A stretch of 64,000 bases of DNA, taken from NCBI GenBank assembly GCA_007693915.1, contig RECS01000096.1, positions 1 through 64,000 on the forward strand, given 5' to 3'. The stretch is from Saprospirales bacterium. GTDB taxonomy: Bacteria > Bacteroidota > Bacteroidia > Chitinophagales > Saprospiraceae. The translations under genes and the position numbers were made by a program. The notes beneath the pieces are model-generated. The model did not search any database. It was not told the DNA's origin and worked only from the letters and a program-made list of their open reading frames with translations. Of this stretch, positions 16,396-25,180 are shown in pieces (position 1 is the first letter of the stretch; every line of letters begins with the position of its first letter).

Positions 16396-17208
16396 ATGAA
16401 AAATATCTACAGACTTCTGATAGTGAGTTTATTTATTGGCTTGTTTTCATCTTGTACGGATGATGATATAGATACTACACCTCCTGAAATACTCTTTCTC
16501 GAAGTGAGCCCCAAGCCTCAGGAAAAGATAATCTGCGGTGAACCAGACCCGGAAACCATTGTCGTTACCGGAGGGGAAACAGTTACTCTTGATGTAGTAA
16601 TTACAGATGATACAGAACTTTCACAGTTGAAAATTGATGTACATCCCAATTTTGACTGTCACGGACACAGAACCATTAGTACCACAGACTGGACTGTTTT
16701 AGAGCTCATTAATCTGAGTGGAAAAACTGTAGAAAAACTAATTCAAATTGAAGTACCTGAATTGGTAACTGCGGGTTACTATCACCTTCAGTTGAGAGCT
16801 GTAGATAAATCCGGCAATACCAGCCCTGCTGCAGATTTCTGGAACCTTAAAGTGAGCAACCCTTTGGATACCATTCCACCGGTTTTTGATATTTTATCCC
16901 CATCTGAGCACCCGGCAGCTATAGAACGTGGAGAAGATTTGACCTATAATATTCTGGTATCCGATGATCAACCCCTTAACATGGGTGGCAACGCAAGGGT
17001 AGAATTGACCTACCGACAAATCAATAGTAACAATACTTTTACCGCATTGGAAAAAAAGCTTGAGACTAAGGACACTGTAAAAGAAGTTGAAATTTCTTTT
17101 ACCATACCCAACACTTTGGTCAGAGGGAGCTATTTGTTCACCATAAGAGTTTGGGACGGAGTAAACAATCAGGCGGAGCCGGAGAGATTTGAAATAGAAA
17201 TTCAATAG
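16396..17208 (+). CDS. DUF4625-type lipoprotein, probable metal-binding partner of the TonB receptor
   Basis: A 270-residue lipoprotein (FSSC, Cys20) with an acidic post-Cys run (TDDDIDTTPPEI). It has two beta-sandwich repeats, about 28-152 and 158-270, each opening with a TxPP(E/V) segment and ending with a D(K/G)xxNxxxP strand. The motif DVHPNFDCHGH (81-91) supplies His83, His89 and His91. DUF4625 proteins are typically encoded beside TonB-dependent receptors. Here it is divergent from one with 40 bp and a shared operator between them. A surface metal-capture role is inference. Confidence 0.8.
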   Translation: MKNIYRLLIVSLFIGLFSSCTDDDIDTTPPEILFLEVSPKPQEKIICGEPDPETIVVTGGETVTLDVVITDDTELSQLKIDVHPNFDCHGHRTISTTDWTVLELINLSGKTVEKLIQIEVPELVTAGYYHLQLRAVDKSGNTSPAADFWNLKVSNPLDTIPPVFDILSPSEHPAAIERGEDLTYNILVSDDQPLNMGGNARVELTYRQINSNNTFTALEKKLETKDTVKEVEISFTIPNTLVRGSYLFTIRVWDGVNNQAEPERFEIEIQ

Positions 17209-17331
17209 TAAGTTTTTTTCAAAGTATTAAATTTATTCATAAATCCAATGGGAAGGTTCTGGTATTCTTCGCCCTAGTTTGTAACTATGCTAATTACCAA
17301 AAACTGAATTTCCAACACCAAAAAGAATCAG

Positions 17332-17472
17332 TTAATCAATGCTGGATATTCCGGTGATACTGACCCACCATTCTGGAGCATCTTGACCACTGGTTGAGAC
17401 TATTAAACGACAATGGGGATCTATTTCATCAGGAGTAAGGTAAACCTTAAAACTCGGGAAGTTTATCTGGTA
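17332..17472 (-). other. Coding-like remnant in the gap before ugd
   Basis: The 530-base gap between the DUF4625 gene and ugd holds no complete gene. On the minus strand a 46-codon stretch without a start reads FKVYLTPDEIDPHCRLIVST, then SGQDAPEWWVSITGIS and a stop. Its composition looks like real protein, so it may be the tail of a decayed gene. I do not recognise the family. A stop codon lies just upstream in the same frame. Confidence 0.2.
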
Positions 17473-17670
17473 TTAATCTTCACGTTTTCAATCTTCAAAG
17501 CATCTTAAATCTATTCCTTCTAAGGGATTTAAAAGAATGCTAAAGCCATGTTTTTACTATATGTCAAGCCATTTTTAAGCTTCTTTAGATTACCAATTAA
17601 TTCTAGTGCGAAAATTTATTTATAAAGTTATTGTCCACCTATAGTTCCATAAAATCCGGTTGATTTTGAT

Positions 17671-17678
17671 TATATTTG
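17671..17678 (+). promoter_or_regulatory. Candidate -7 promoter element of ugd
   Basis: TATATTTG matches TAnnTTTG exactly, 64 bases before the preferred ATG. Confidence 0.45.
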
Positions 17679-17742
17679 CAGATCTTTTAATGTGATCCAA
17701 CTGTGGTAGGGTTACAATGTTTATCACAAAAATGTATTGAAG

Positions 17743-19059
17743 ATGAAGTTAGCGGTTGTTGGCACCGGTTATGTTGGTTTGGTTACTGGAACTTGTTTTG
17801 CAGAGATGGGTAATCATGTAGTATGTATTGATATCGATGCGGACAAAGTTAAGCGGATGCAGGAAGGTGAGGTGCCCATATATGAGCCGGATCTGGATAT
17901 TTTATTTGAACGGAATACAACCCAAGGGAGACTGCATTTTACTACAGAACTGAAAGAGGGGATAGCGGATGCGGAGATTATTTTTCTGGCACTACCCACG
18001 CCTCCAGGTGGTGATGGCTCCGCAGATCTGTCTTTTGTAATGGATGTGGCGCAGCAATTGAGCGGTATGATTACCGACTATAAAATTATAGTGGATAAAA
18101 GTACGGTGCCGGTGGGTACTGCGGAAAAGGTGCAGAATATACTTGCAGAAAGGCTGGATCCTGCTCTTTTTGACGTAGTCTCCAATCCGGAATTCCTGCG
18201 TGAAGGAGTGGCTGTGGATGACTTTATGAAACCGGATCGTGTGGTTGTAGGTACATCTTCGGATAAAGCAAGGGAAAAAATGAGGAGGTTGTACGAGCCT
18301 TTTGTGCGTCAGGGCAATCCCATCATTTTTATGGATGAGCGCTCGGCTGAAATGACCAAGTATGCCGCCAATTCTTATCTTGCTGCACGGATCACTTTTA
18401 TGAATGAGATCGCGAATCTGTGCGAAAAACTGGGTGCCAATGTAGATATGGTGCGCGTGGGTATGGGCTCGGATACGCGTATAGGAAAAAGGTTTTTGTT
18501 TCCCGGTGTGGGCTACGGTGGTTCTTGCTTCCCCAAGGATGTGCAGGCACTCGCAAAGGCTGCTGCTGAGTCGGACTACGATTTCCGCATACTGAATTCG
18601 GTCATGCAGGTGAATCAGGATCAGAAAGGTATACTTGTAGATAAAATTCTCCGCTACTTTGGTGGTGATATTAAGGGAAAAAACATAGCGATTTGGGGGC
18701 TCGCATTCAAACCTGAAACGGATGACATCAGGGAGGCTCCTGCCATAACCATTATCCAAAGTTTGTTGGAAAAAGGTGCCAAAATTAAGGCTTTCGATCC
18801 GGAAGCAATGGACAATATCCGGAAACTTTTTGGAAATTCCATAGAGTTGGTGGACAATCAGTATGACGCGCTTGATGAGTCGGATGCACTTGCCATTATA
18901 ACAGAATGGGGTGCCTTCAGAAATCCGGATTTTGAAGAGATGAAAAAACGAATGAGCAAAAAAGCTATTTTCGATGGTAGGAATGTATTTAGTCTGGAGA
19001 TTATGGAAGAGCAGGGATTTGATTATGAGAGTATCGGGAGGCCTGTTTTGAGGAAATAG
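17743..19059 (+). CDS. ugd: UDP-glucose 6-dehydrogenase
   Basis: A 438-residue NAD-dependent enzyme oxidising UDP-glucose to UDP-glucuronate. The Rossmann motif VVGTGYVGLVTG is at the N-terminus, YEPDLD follows, and the catalytic Cys262 lies in GYGGSCFPKD. WGLAFKPETDDIREAP is the conserved C-terminal segment. The ATG at 17743 is preferred over an upstream in-frame TTG (17737). Next downstream are an acyltransferase of a UDP-amino-sugar-uronate pathway and a GSCFA protein, pointing to surface polysaccharide synthesis. Confidence 0.95.
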   Translation: MKLAVVGTGYVGLVTGTCFAEMGNHVVCIDIDADKVKRMQEGEVPIYEPDLDILFERNTTQGRLHFTTELKEGIADAEIIFLALPTPPGGDGSADLSFVMDVAQQLSGMITDYKIIVDKSTVPVGTAEKVQNILAERLDPALFDVVSNPEFLREGVAVDDFMKPDRVVVGTSSDKAREKMRRLYEPFVRQGNPIIFMDERSAEMTKYAANSYLAARITFMNEIANLCEKLGANVDMVRVGMGSDTRIGKRFLFPGVGYGGSCFPKDVQALAKAAAESDYDFRILNSVMQVNQDQKGILVDKILRYFGGDIKGKNIAIWGLAFKPETDDIREAPAITIIQSLLEKGAKIKAFDPEAMDNIRKLFGNSIELVDNQYDALDESDALAIITEWGAFRNPDFEEMKKRMSKKAIFDGRNVFSLEIMEEQGFDYESIGRPVLRK

Positions 19060-19211
19060 CAATTAAGTTGGGCGTTGGGGTTTTGGTGTGAAATAGTAGG
19101 ATTATTTTAAAGAACTTGTAAAATTGGACGCCGAACAATGAACATCGATCAACGATTTAAGAAGCATTGAATGGAGAAGACGGGATTGTCCAATAAAAAA
19201 AATAAATAACT

Positions 19212-19796
19212 ATGTCTTATTTCTCCCATCCTACTGCCATAATTGACGAGGGTTGTTCCATCGGAAAGGGCTCTAAAATCTGGCATTTTTGTCATTTGAT
19301 GTCATCTGCTGTACTCGGAGAAAATTGTGTGCTCGGGCAAAATGTTTTTATTGGCTCAAAGGTTAGCATCGGCAATGGGGTGAAAATCCAGAATAACGTC
19401 TCTGTCTATGAGGGGGTAAAACTCGAAGATGAAGTTTTCGTTGGTCCTTCAGTGGTCTTTACTAATGTGATCAATCCACGTGCAGGCATAGAGCGAAAAA
19501 ATGAATTCAAGACTACTTTAGTGGGAAAAGGGGCAAGTATAGGCGCCAACTCTACTTTAATTTGTGGGATCACCGTGGGTCGATACGCTTTAATTGGTGC
19601 AGGTTCGGTGGTGACTAAGGAGGTGCCTGATTTTGCCATGGTTTACGGCAATCCCGCCAAGCAACAGGCTTGGGTGAGTAAGGCCGGCCACAAACTGTCT
19701 TTTGATGCCGAAAATAATGCGCAATGTCCGGAAACCGGGGAAACTTACCGCCTAATCAATCAGGGCTTCGAATGGAAATGCATCTTGGGAGTATGA
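19212..19796 (+). CDS. Hexapeptide-repeat N-acetyltransferase, WbpD/WlbB type
   Basis: A 194-residue left-handed beta-helix protein with hexapeptide repeats throughout (IGKGSKIWHF, IGNGVKIQNNV, IGANSTL). The N-terminus through NVSVYEGVKLEDEVFVGPSVVFTNV, then PRAGIERK, and a C-terminal CPETGETYRL tail match WbpD/WlbB, which acetylates the 3-amino group of UDP-2-acetamido-3-amino-uronic acid. The dehydrogenase, oxidase and aminotransferase of that pathway are not adjacent. Its TGA overlaps the next gene's ATG. The exact sugar is uncertain. Confidence 0.85.
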   Translation: MSYFSHPTAIIDEGCSIGKGSKIWHFCHLMSSAVLGENCVLGQNVFIGSKVSIGNGVKIQNNVSVYEGVKLEDEVFVGPSVVFTNVINPRAGIERKNEFKTTLVGKGASIGANSTLICGITVGRYALIGAGSVVTKEVPDFAMVYGNPAKQQAWVSKAGHKLSFDAENNAQCPETGETYRLINQGFEWKCILGV

Positions 19797-20776
19797 AATG
19801 GAATACGCCCATAAAAATTAATCCGCTACCCGATCTCATTAACCATCGGGATCAACTACTTTCTATTGGTTCCTGTTTTGCCGAGCAGATGTCGCTTTTT
19901 TTTCAAAAAAGAAAAATCCGGGTACTTTCCAATCCTTCGGGCATTGTTTACAATCCGCTTTCCATAGCTCACCTTCTGGAAAATCTGTTGGAGGAGCGCA
20001 CTGTTTCCCGGGAAGATCTCTTTTTCAGAGATGGTTTGTATCACCACTATCAATTTCACGGCAGTTATTCGGGTACAGACGCAGATACCATAGTAAAAAA
20101 AATGAATACTTCTTTGGAATCTGCTTTCACTCAGTTGAGGAGCAGCCGTTTTCTGATACTGACTCTGGGCACTTCATGGGTTTACAGAGAAAAGAAAAAA
20201 GAGGAGGTAGTAGCCAATTGTCACAAAGTGCCCAATAAGCAATTTGATAAGGAGTGGGTCAGTCCTGCGGTATTGTACAAATCTCTTTTAAAGGCATTCA
20301 AGGCTTTGCAGCAGCTCAAACCCGACATCAAAATCATCATTACTGTCAGTCCGGTTCGTCATCTAAGAGATGGAGCTGTGGAAAACAGCAGGAGTAAGGC
20401 GGCATTACTGCTTACTGCAGCTTATTTACAGGATTCTCTTCCAGACATCGTTTTTTATTTTCCGTCGTATGAATTGATGATGGACGAACTCCGTGATTAT
20501 CGGTTTTATGGGCAAGATTTAGTACATCCTTCTGTTGTAGCTACCGATTACATCATGCGTCGTTTTGCGGAGGCGGCTTTCGATAGTGAGACCCGCAATC
20601 TGCTAAATCGCACTGAGGATCTAGTCCGCGCAGTAGAACATCGCCCCTTCAATCCCGATACTGAGGAGCATCAGCGGTTCAGGAAAAAACAATTGGTGTT
20701 GGTGGAGGAATTAATGCGGGAATATCCGGCTTTGGATTTTGGTGAGGAGTTGGAGTATTTTGGTGGAAAGTATTGA
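19793..20776 (+). CDS. GSCFA-domain protein (SGNH-like)
   Basis: A 327-residue protein starting at the ATG at 19793, which overlaps the upstream TGA as ATGA; a longer frame opens upstream inside the acetyltransferase gene but is less likely. The signature SIGSCFAEQM lies near the N-terminus. The conserved segments LTLGTSWVY, TVSPVRHLRDG and DLVHPS follow; the Ser and the C-terminal Asp/His fit an SGNH-hydrolase-like active site. GSCFA proteins are common in Bacteroidota; their substrate is not known. Coupling to the acetyltransferase suggests a role in glycan modification (inference). Confidence 0.85.
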   Translation: MKWNTPIKINPLPDLINHRDQLLSIGSCFAEQMSLFFQKRKIRVLSNPSGIVYNPLSIAHLLENLLEERTVSREDLFFRDGLYHHYQFHGSYSGTDADTIVKKMNTSLESAFTQLRSSRFLILTLGTSWVYREKKKEEVVANCHKVPNKQFDKEWVSPAVLYKSLLKAFKALQQLKPDIKIIITVSPVRHLRDGAVENSRSKAALLLTAAYLQDSLPDIVFYFPSYELMMDELRDYRFYGQDLVHPSVVATDYIMRRFAEAAFDSETRNLLNRTEDLVRAVEHRPFNPDTEEHQRFRKKQLVLVEELMREYPALDFGEELEYFGGKY

Positions 20777-20936
20777 TAGGCGAGTAAAGGTATCTTCTGA
20801 TTATAGCCGATGTTTTCAAATTGAATTCCTTTTCATAAGTCAATCATAAGTTTTCATCCCCTGCAATTTTCCATGAATAGAATTATCGGATAACAGCAGC
20901 TTTTCTCATCTTTGCGGTTCATTTTAAAATTTTGGC

Positions 20937-22484
20937 ATGAGTGATGTTTTTAAAAATATAGTCTCCCATTGCAAGGAGTATGGGTATGTTTTTCAATCGA
21001 GTGAAATTTACGATGGGCTTGCTGCCGTTTATGACTACGGTCCCAATGGTGTTTTACTGAAAAATAATATCAGGGAATACTGGTGGAAATCCATGGTGCA
21101 ACTGCACGATAACATCTCGGGTTTGGATGCTGCTATTTTTATGCATCCCAAGACCTGGAAGGCAAGTGGTCACGTGGATGCTTTCATGGATCCCTTGATA
21201 GACAACAAAGATTCCAAAAAAAGATATCGGGCTGATGTACTAGTAGAAGATTATATTGAAAAACTTCATCAGAAAGTGGATAAAGAAGTGCGGAAAGCTG
21301 CGAAAAGGTTTGGTGATGACTTCGTAGAAGAAAAATTTAAAGCTGAGCATCCTCGTGTTTCGGGCTATATTGCTAAAATTGAGGAAATCAAAGCAGAGCT
21401 AGCAAGATGTCTCAATGAAAGTGATTTGGAAGCCTTGGGTCAATTGATCAAAAATCTCGATATACCCGATCCGGTAGGTGGTTCGCGTAACTGGACTGAG
21501 GTGCGTCAGTTTAACCTGATGTTCTCAACTCAATTGGGTAATGTAGCAGGTAAGGAGGAAAAATTATACCTCCGACCTGAAACGGCTCAAGGTATTTTTG
21601 TCAATTTTCTAAATGTAGCTAACACCTCCCGATCAAAAGTACCCTTTGGTATTGCGCAAACAGGTAAGGCTTTTAGAAATGAAATCATAGCACGGCAATT
21701 TATTTTCCGTATGCGCGAATTCGAACAAATGGAAATGCAGTATTTTGTACGTCCGGGCGAAGAGATGAAGTGGTACGAATATTGGAAGGAATTTCGTATG
21801 AAATGGCACAAAGCATTGGGTACACCCGATGAAAAATTGCGTTACCACAATCATGACAATCTTGCTCATTACGCAAATGCTGCGGTTGACATACAATACG
21901 ATTTTCCATTTGGCTTCAAAGAGTTGGAGGGCATACATTCGAGGACGGATTTCGACCTAAAGCAGCATCAGGAGTATTCCGGTAAAAAGCTACAGTATTT
22001 TGATCCCGAACTCAGTGAGAGTTACACACCTTATGTGGTGGAAACTTCCATAGGTCTTGATCGAATGTTTTTGGCGATTCTCTCGCAGGCTTATCAGGAG
22101 GATGAGGTGCCTGATGCCGATGGAAAAACCAGCAAGAGATTGGTATTGAAACTCCCGCCGGCTTTGGCTCCTATCAAGTGCGCTGTTTTACCGCTGGTAA
22201 AAAACAAAGAGGAAATAACGGAAAAAGCTACTGCAATTTTTAATGAGCTCAGATATGCTTTTGATTGCCAATACGATGAAAAAGACACCATCGGAAGGCG
22301 GTATCGAAGACAAGATGCCAATGGAACGCCTTTTTGTGTTACGGTGGATTTTGAAACATTAGAGGACAATGCAGTTACTCTAAGAGACAGAGATACGCTT
22401 GAGCAAATCAGGATACCCATTAATGAGGTGGAAAGAGTGATAGCAGAAAAAACCTCCATGAATACGCTATTGAAAAAGCTGTAA
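20937..22484 (+). CDS. glyS: Glycyl-tRNA synthetase, dimeric class II type
   Basis: A 515-residue enzyme charging tRNA-Gly. Class II motif 2 is seen in FRNEIIARQFIFRMREFEQMEM split around the loop, and motif 3 in VVETSIGLDRMFLAIL. The anticodon-binding domain occupies the last 100 residues (from about APIKCAVLPL). The N-terminal YGPNGVLLKNNI is typical of the alpha2 GlyRS rather than the alpha/beta type. The stop TAA overlaps the next ATG (TAATG), so it heads an operon with a phosphoesterase and lysA. CATCTTTG at about 20908 is a 7/8 match to the -7 element. Confidence 0.97.
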   Translation: MSDVFKNIVSHCKEYGYVFQSSEIYDGLAAVYDYGPNGVLLKNNIREYWWKSMVQLHDNISGLDAAIFMHPKTWKASGHVDAFMDPLIDNKDSKKRYRADVLVEDYIEKLHQKVDKEVRKAAKRFGDDFVEEKFKAEHPRVSGYIAKIEEIKAELARCLNESDLEALGQLIKNLDIPDPVGGSRNWTEVRQFNLMFSTQLGNVAGKEEKLYLRPETAQGIFVNFLNVANTSRSKVPFGIAQTGKAFRNEIIARQFIFRMREFEQMEMQYFVRPGEEMKWYEYWKEFRMKWHKALGTPDEKLRYHNHDNLAHYANAAVDIQYDFPFGFKELEGIHSRTDFDLKQHQEYSGKKLQYFDPELSESYTPYVVETSIGLDRMFLAILSQAYQEDEVPDADGKTSKRLVLKLPPALAPIKCAVLPLVKNKEEITEKATAIFNELRYAFDCQYDEKDTIGRRYRRQDANGTPFCVTVDFETLEDNAVTLRDRDTLEQIRIPINEVERVIAEKTSMNTLLKKL

Positions 22485-23218
22485 TGGAAAAGATGCGACT
22501 GGCAATACTTTCTGATCTTCATATTGCTGATCTGGGCGAATTTCCCTATGGTGTCGATACCCGCAGTAATTTTCTTAAAGCTCTGGATTTAGCAGTAAAT
22601 GACCGTCCGGATATGTTGATCATAACCGGTGATTTGTGTTTCAGAGAAGGGGTTAGAGAGGTGTATTGTTGGATAAAAAATGAATTAGATAAGACAGGCT
22701 TACCCTACAGAGTCATTTCCGGAAACCACGATAAACCGGCGCTTTTACAGAAAGTTTTCCATCCTGGAGAACCGCTGATGAATAGTGAGTTTTTCTATTC
22801 TGAGACTATTCGTGGTAAGCACTTTATTTTTTGCGATAGCACCAATGCTATATTAAGTGAAACTCAATGGCATTGGCTGGTGGATACTATAGAGGAATCA
22901 GGCGATAACGTTTTTATCTTCATTCATCATCCTCCATTCAGATCTGCTGTGCCCTACATGGATGAGCATCATGCTTTTGAGCAAATGGAAAAAATGGAGG
23001 ATATTATTGCTAATTTTGATAAAAATTTCTTCCTCTTCTGTGGGCACTACCACTGTGAAAAGACCATTATCCGGGATCAATGTATTGCTTTCATTACCCC
23101 ATCAACTTTTTTTAATCTTGATGACCGGTATGAAGATTTTACCATCCTTAACAAAATCCCTTCCTTTAGACGGTTGGTCATCTCTACGGATCAAATTGAA
23201 ACAGGAGTTTTTAGTTAA
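22484..23218 (+). CDS. Calcineurin-like metallophosphoesterase
   Basis: A 244-residue protein with the metallophosphoesterase motif order: SDLHIAD at the N-terminus, TGDLCF (GD), SGNHDKP (GNHD), HHPPF, and GHYHCEK (GHxH). These supply the two-metal centre. No signal peptide or membrane segment. Overlaps the glyS stop by one base and lies 31 bp before lysA. Substrate unknown; cAMP or nucleotide phosphodiesterases share this layout. Confidence 0.92.
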   Translation: MEKMRLAILSDLHIADLGEFPYGVDTRSNFLKALDLAVNDRPDMLIITGDLCFREGVREVYCWIKNELDKTGLPYRVISGNHDKPALLQKVFHPGEPLMNSEFFYSETIRGKHFIFCDSTNAILSETQWHWLVDTIEESGDNVFIFIHHPPFRSAVPYMDEHHAFEQMEKMEDIIANFDKNFFLFCGHYHCEKTIIRDQCIAFITPSTFFNLDDRYEDFTILNKIPSFRRLVISTDQIETGVFS

Positions 23219-23249
23219 AACCATTTATTTACCTCTAAAATACACATAA

Positions 23250-24485
23250 ATGACTGAAAGCGAGATAAAAGAAAAGCAGCTTGGAAAAGCCTTATTAAAA
23301 TTGACTCAAAAGTACGGAAGTCCCTTGTATGCCTATTTTACTGAGGATATTGAAAAAAATTACCGAAAGTTGAGGTCTGCCTTTGGCGATGAGGGAGTAC
23401 ACATCATGTATGCCTGCAAAGCACTTACCAATTTAGTTGTTCTTAAGTTTTTGAAAAAACTGGGTTGTGGATTGGATGCGGTATCCCTGGAGGAGGCTAA
23501 ATTGGGATTATTAGCGGGCTTTAAAGGTAGAGAGATTGTATTTACGCCTAGCATGGTTGGAGGGGCAGACTATGATAAAGCTGTAGAGTACGGACTACGC
23601 ATTAATGTTGGAGATCTGCAAGCACTGGAATATATGGGTAAAAATCATCCCAATTATCCCGTCTGTATTCGCTTGAATCCTCATGTATATGCAGGTGGAC
23701 ATGAGAAGATATCAGTAGGTCACGTGCAGTCTAAATTTGGGATTTCGATTTTTCAAATGGATGAGGTTTTGGATTTGGTTAAAAAGTACTCTATAAGAGT
23801 GGACGGGGTTCATATGCATGCCGGTTCCGATATTCAAAAAGATGAGCAATATATGGAGGCCATAGGAGTCATATTTGGAAAAGCTGAGTTTTTTCCCGAC
23901 CTGGAGTATGTTGATATAGGAAGCGGTTTTAAGATACCTTATCGCTCTTCTGATACTTCTTCCAATCTAGAAAAGATTGCTTCTTTTGTAAAGGAAAAAC
24001 TGAATACACTCTCAGTGAAACTTAATAAACGAGTTGAACTCCTTATGGAACCGGGCAAATTTTTGGTCAGTAATGCAGGCTATTTTATAGTGGAAGCCAC
24101 AGTGGTAAAAAAAGCCCCCGGCAAGACTTTTGTCGGAGTAGATTCGGGCTTTAATCATTTGATGAGACCCATGTTATACGATGCCTGGCACGATGTAATC
24201 AACCTCAGTAATCCAAATGGAAAATCTCAAAAATACGATCTTGTTGGCTATATCTGCGAAACCGACACTTTTGCTACTGATAGAGAAGTAGCGGAAATCA
24301 GAGTTGGGGACTTTCTGACGTTCAAAAATACCGGTGCCTATGGATTCAACATGGCGAGTAATTACAACAGCAAACTGAGACCCGCAGAAGTTCTAGTTCA
24401 TGAAGGAAAGGATTACTTGATTAGAAGAAGAGAAACTTTTGAAGATTTGATTAGCACCCAAGTGCTACCGGATTTATTTTATTGA
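23250..24485 (+). CDS. lysA: Diaminopimelate decarboxylase
   Basis: A 411-residue PLP enzyme making lysine from meso-diaminopimelate. The PLP Lys57 is in MYACKAL, the glycine-rich phosphate loop in DIGSGFK, and the partner-subunit residues in the CETDTFA segment with the final Y(D/N)FN-like GAYGFNMASNYN. Length is normal. It is 17 kb from the other lysine genes and appears co-transcribed with glyS and the phosphoesterase. A heptamer-repeat array starts just after its stop codon. Confidence 0.95.
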   Translation: MTESEIKEKQLGKALLKLTQKYGSPLYAYFTEDIEKNYRKLRSAFGDEGVHIMYACKALTNLVVLKFLKKLGCGLDAVSLEEAKLGLLAGFKGREIVFTPSMVGGADYDKAVEYGLRINVGDLQALEYMGKNHPNYPVCIRLNPHVYAGGHEKISVGHVQSKFGISIFQMDEVLDLVKKYSIRVDGVHMHAGSDIQKDEQYMEAIGVIFGKAEFFPDLEYVDIGSGFKIPYRSSDTSSNLEKIASFVKEKLNTLSVKLNKRVELLMEPGKFLVSNAGYFIVEATVVKKAPGKTFVGVDSGFNHLMRPMLYDAWHDVINLSNPNGKSQKYDLVGYICETDTFATDREVAEIRVGDFLTFKNTGAYGFNMASNYNSKLRPAEVLVHEGKDYLIRRRETFEDLISTQVLPDLFY

Positions 24486-24653
24486 CAAAGGCCAAAAGCC
24501 AACAGTCAAAGGCCAAAAGCCAAAAGCCAACAGTCAATAGTCAATAGTCAATAGTCAACAGTCAATAGTCAATAGTCAATAGTCAACAGTCAATAGTCAA
24601 CAGTCAAAGGTCAACAGTCAAAAATCAAAAATCAAAAATCAAAAATCAAAAAC
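24486..24653 (+). repeat. Array of 7-base repeats (GTCAAYA and variants), left side
   Basis: From the lysA stop to the next ATG the sequence is almost wholly 7-base units: GTCAATA, GTCAACA, GTCAAAG, GCCAAAA, and at the end ATCAAAA four times. The same unit family recurs on the other side of the four-helix-bundle gene. The period of 7 is regular over long stretches. Confidence 0.95.
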
Positions 24654-25019
24654 ATGAGAGATTTCAGAACTTGGGATGTTTATAAAGATTCAATGAACTT
24701 CGTTAAAGACATCTATATCTTCTCGAAGGAATTACCAAAGGACGAAGAATATGGATTAAGATCTCAGCTTAGAAGGGCAGCTGTTTCAATTGTAAATAAT
24801 ATAGCCGAAGGATCTGCAAAATCCTCATCTAAAGATTTTCACCGATATTTGGAAATTAGTCTTGGCTCAGCCTTTGAAGTAGAAACATTGCTGAATGTCA
24901 TCAAAAGCCTCGATTATTGTAACCAAGCAACAACTGATAAAATGTTAACTGATATTGACAGCATAGAAAGACGACTAAATGCTTTTATCCAAAAAATTCG
25001 TCGGGAAGATTTTAGATAA
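24654..25019 (+). CDS. Four-helix-bundle protein, S23/IVP type
   Basis: A 121-residue cytosolic protein of the TIGR02436 four-helix-bundle family, first known from intervening sequences in 23S rRNA genes. The signatures TWDVYKDSMNFV, YGLRSQLRRAAVSIVNNIAEG, FHRYLEISLGSAFEVETLL (helices 1-3) and a C-terminal helix ending IQKIRREDF are all present, so the gene looks intact. It forms pentamers in known structures; its function is not established. It lies between two arrays of 7-base repeats and not in rRNA. Confidence 0.92.
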   Translation: MRDFRTWDVYKDSMNFVKDIYIFSKELPKDEEYGLRSQLRRAAVSIVNNIAEGSAKSSSKDFHRYLEISLGSAFEVETLLNVIKSLDYCNQATTDKMLTDIDSIERRLNAFIQKIRREDFR

Positions 25020-25180
25020 TCAGTCAAAGGTCAATAGTCAAAGGTCAAAGGTCAAAAGCCAACAGTCAAAAGCCAACAGTCAAAGGTCAAAAGTCAAATG
25101 CCAAAAGAAAAATGTCAAAAGTCAAAGGCCAAAGGTCAAAAGTCAACAGTCAATAGTCAACAGTCAAAGGTCAAAAGCCA
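25020..25180 (+). repeat. Array of 7-base repeats, right side
   Basis: The same GTCAAAG / GTCAACA / GCCAAAA unit family as on the left side, in the same orientation, running to about 25180. It overlaps the last codons and stop of the minus-strand lipoprotein gene, so the repeat supplies that protein's final residues (about LAFDL). Confidence 0.93.

Noticed and set aside
17992-19062. A 356-codon frame on the minus strand across the ugd gene
   Set aside because: It is antisense to a well-supported gene, and its His/Ile/Phe-rich composition is that of a shadow frame.
24486-25180. Heptamer arrays as CRISPR or as coding repeats
   Set aside because: The period of 7 with no spacers is a simple-repeat pattern. 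Frames over it are low complexity.
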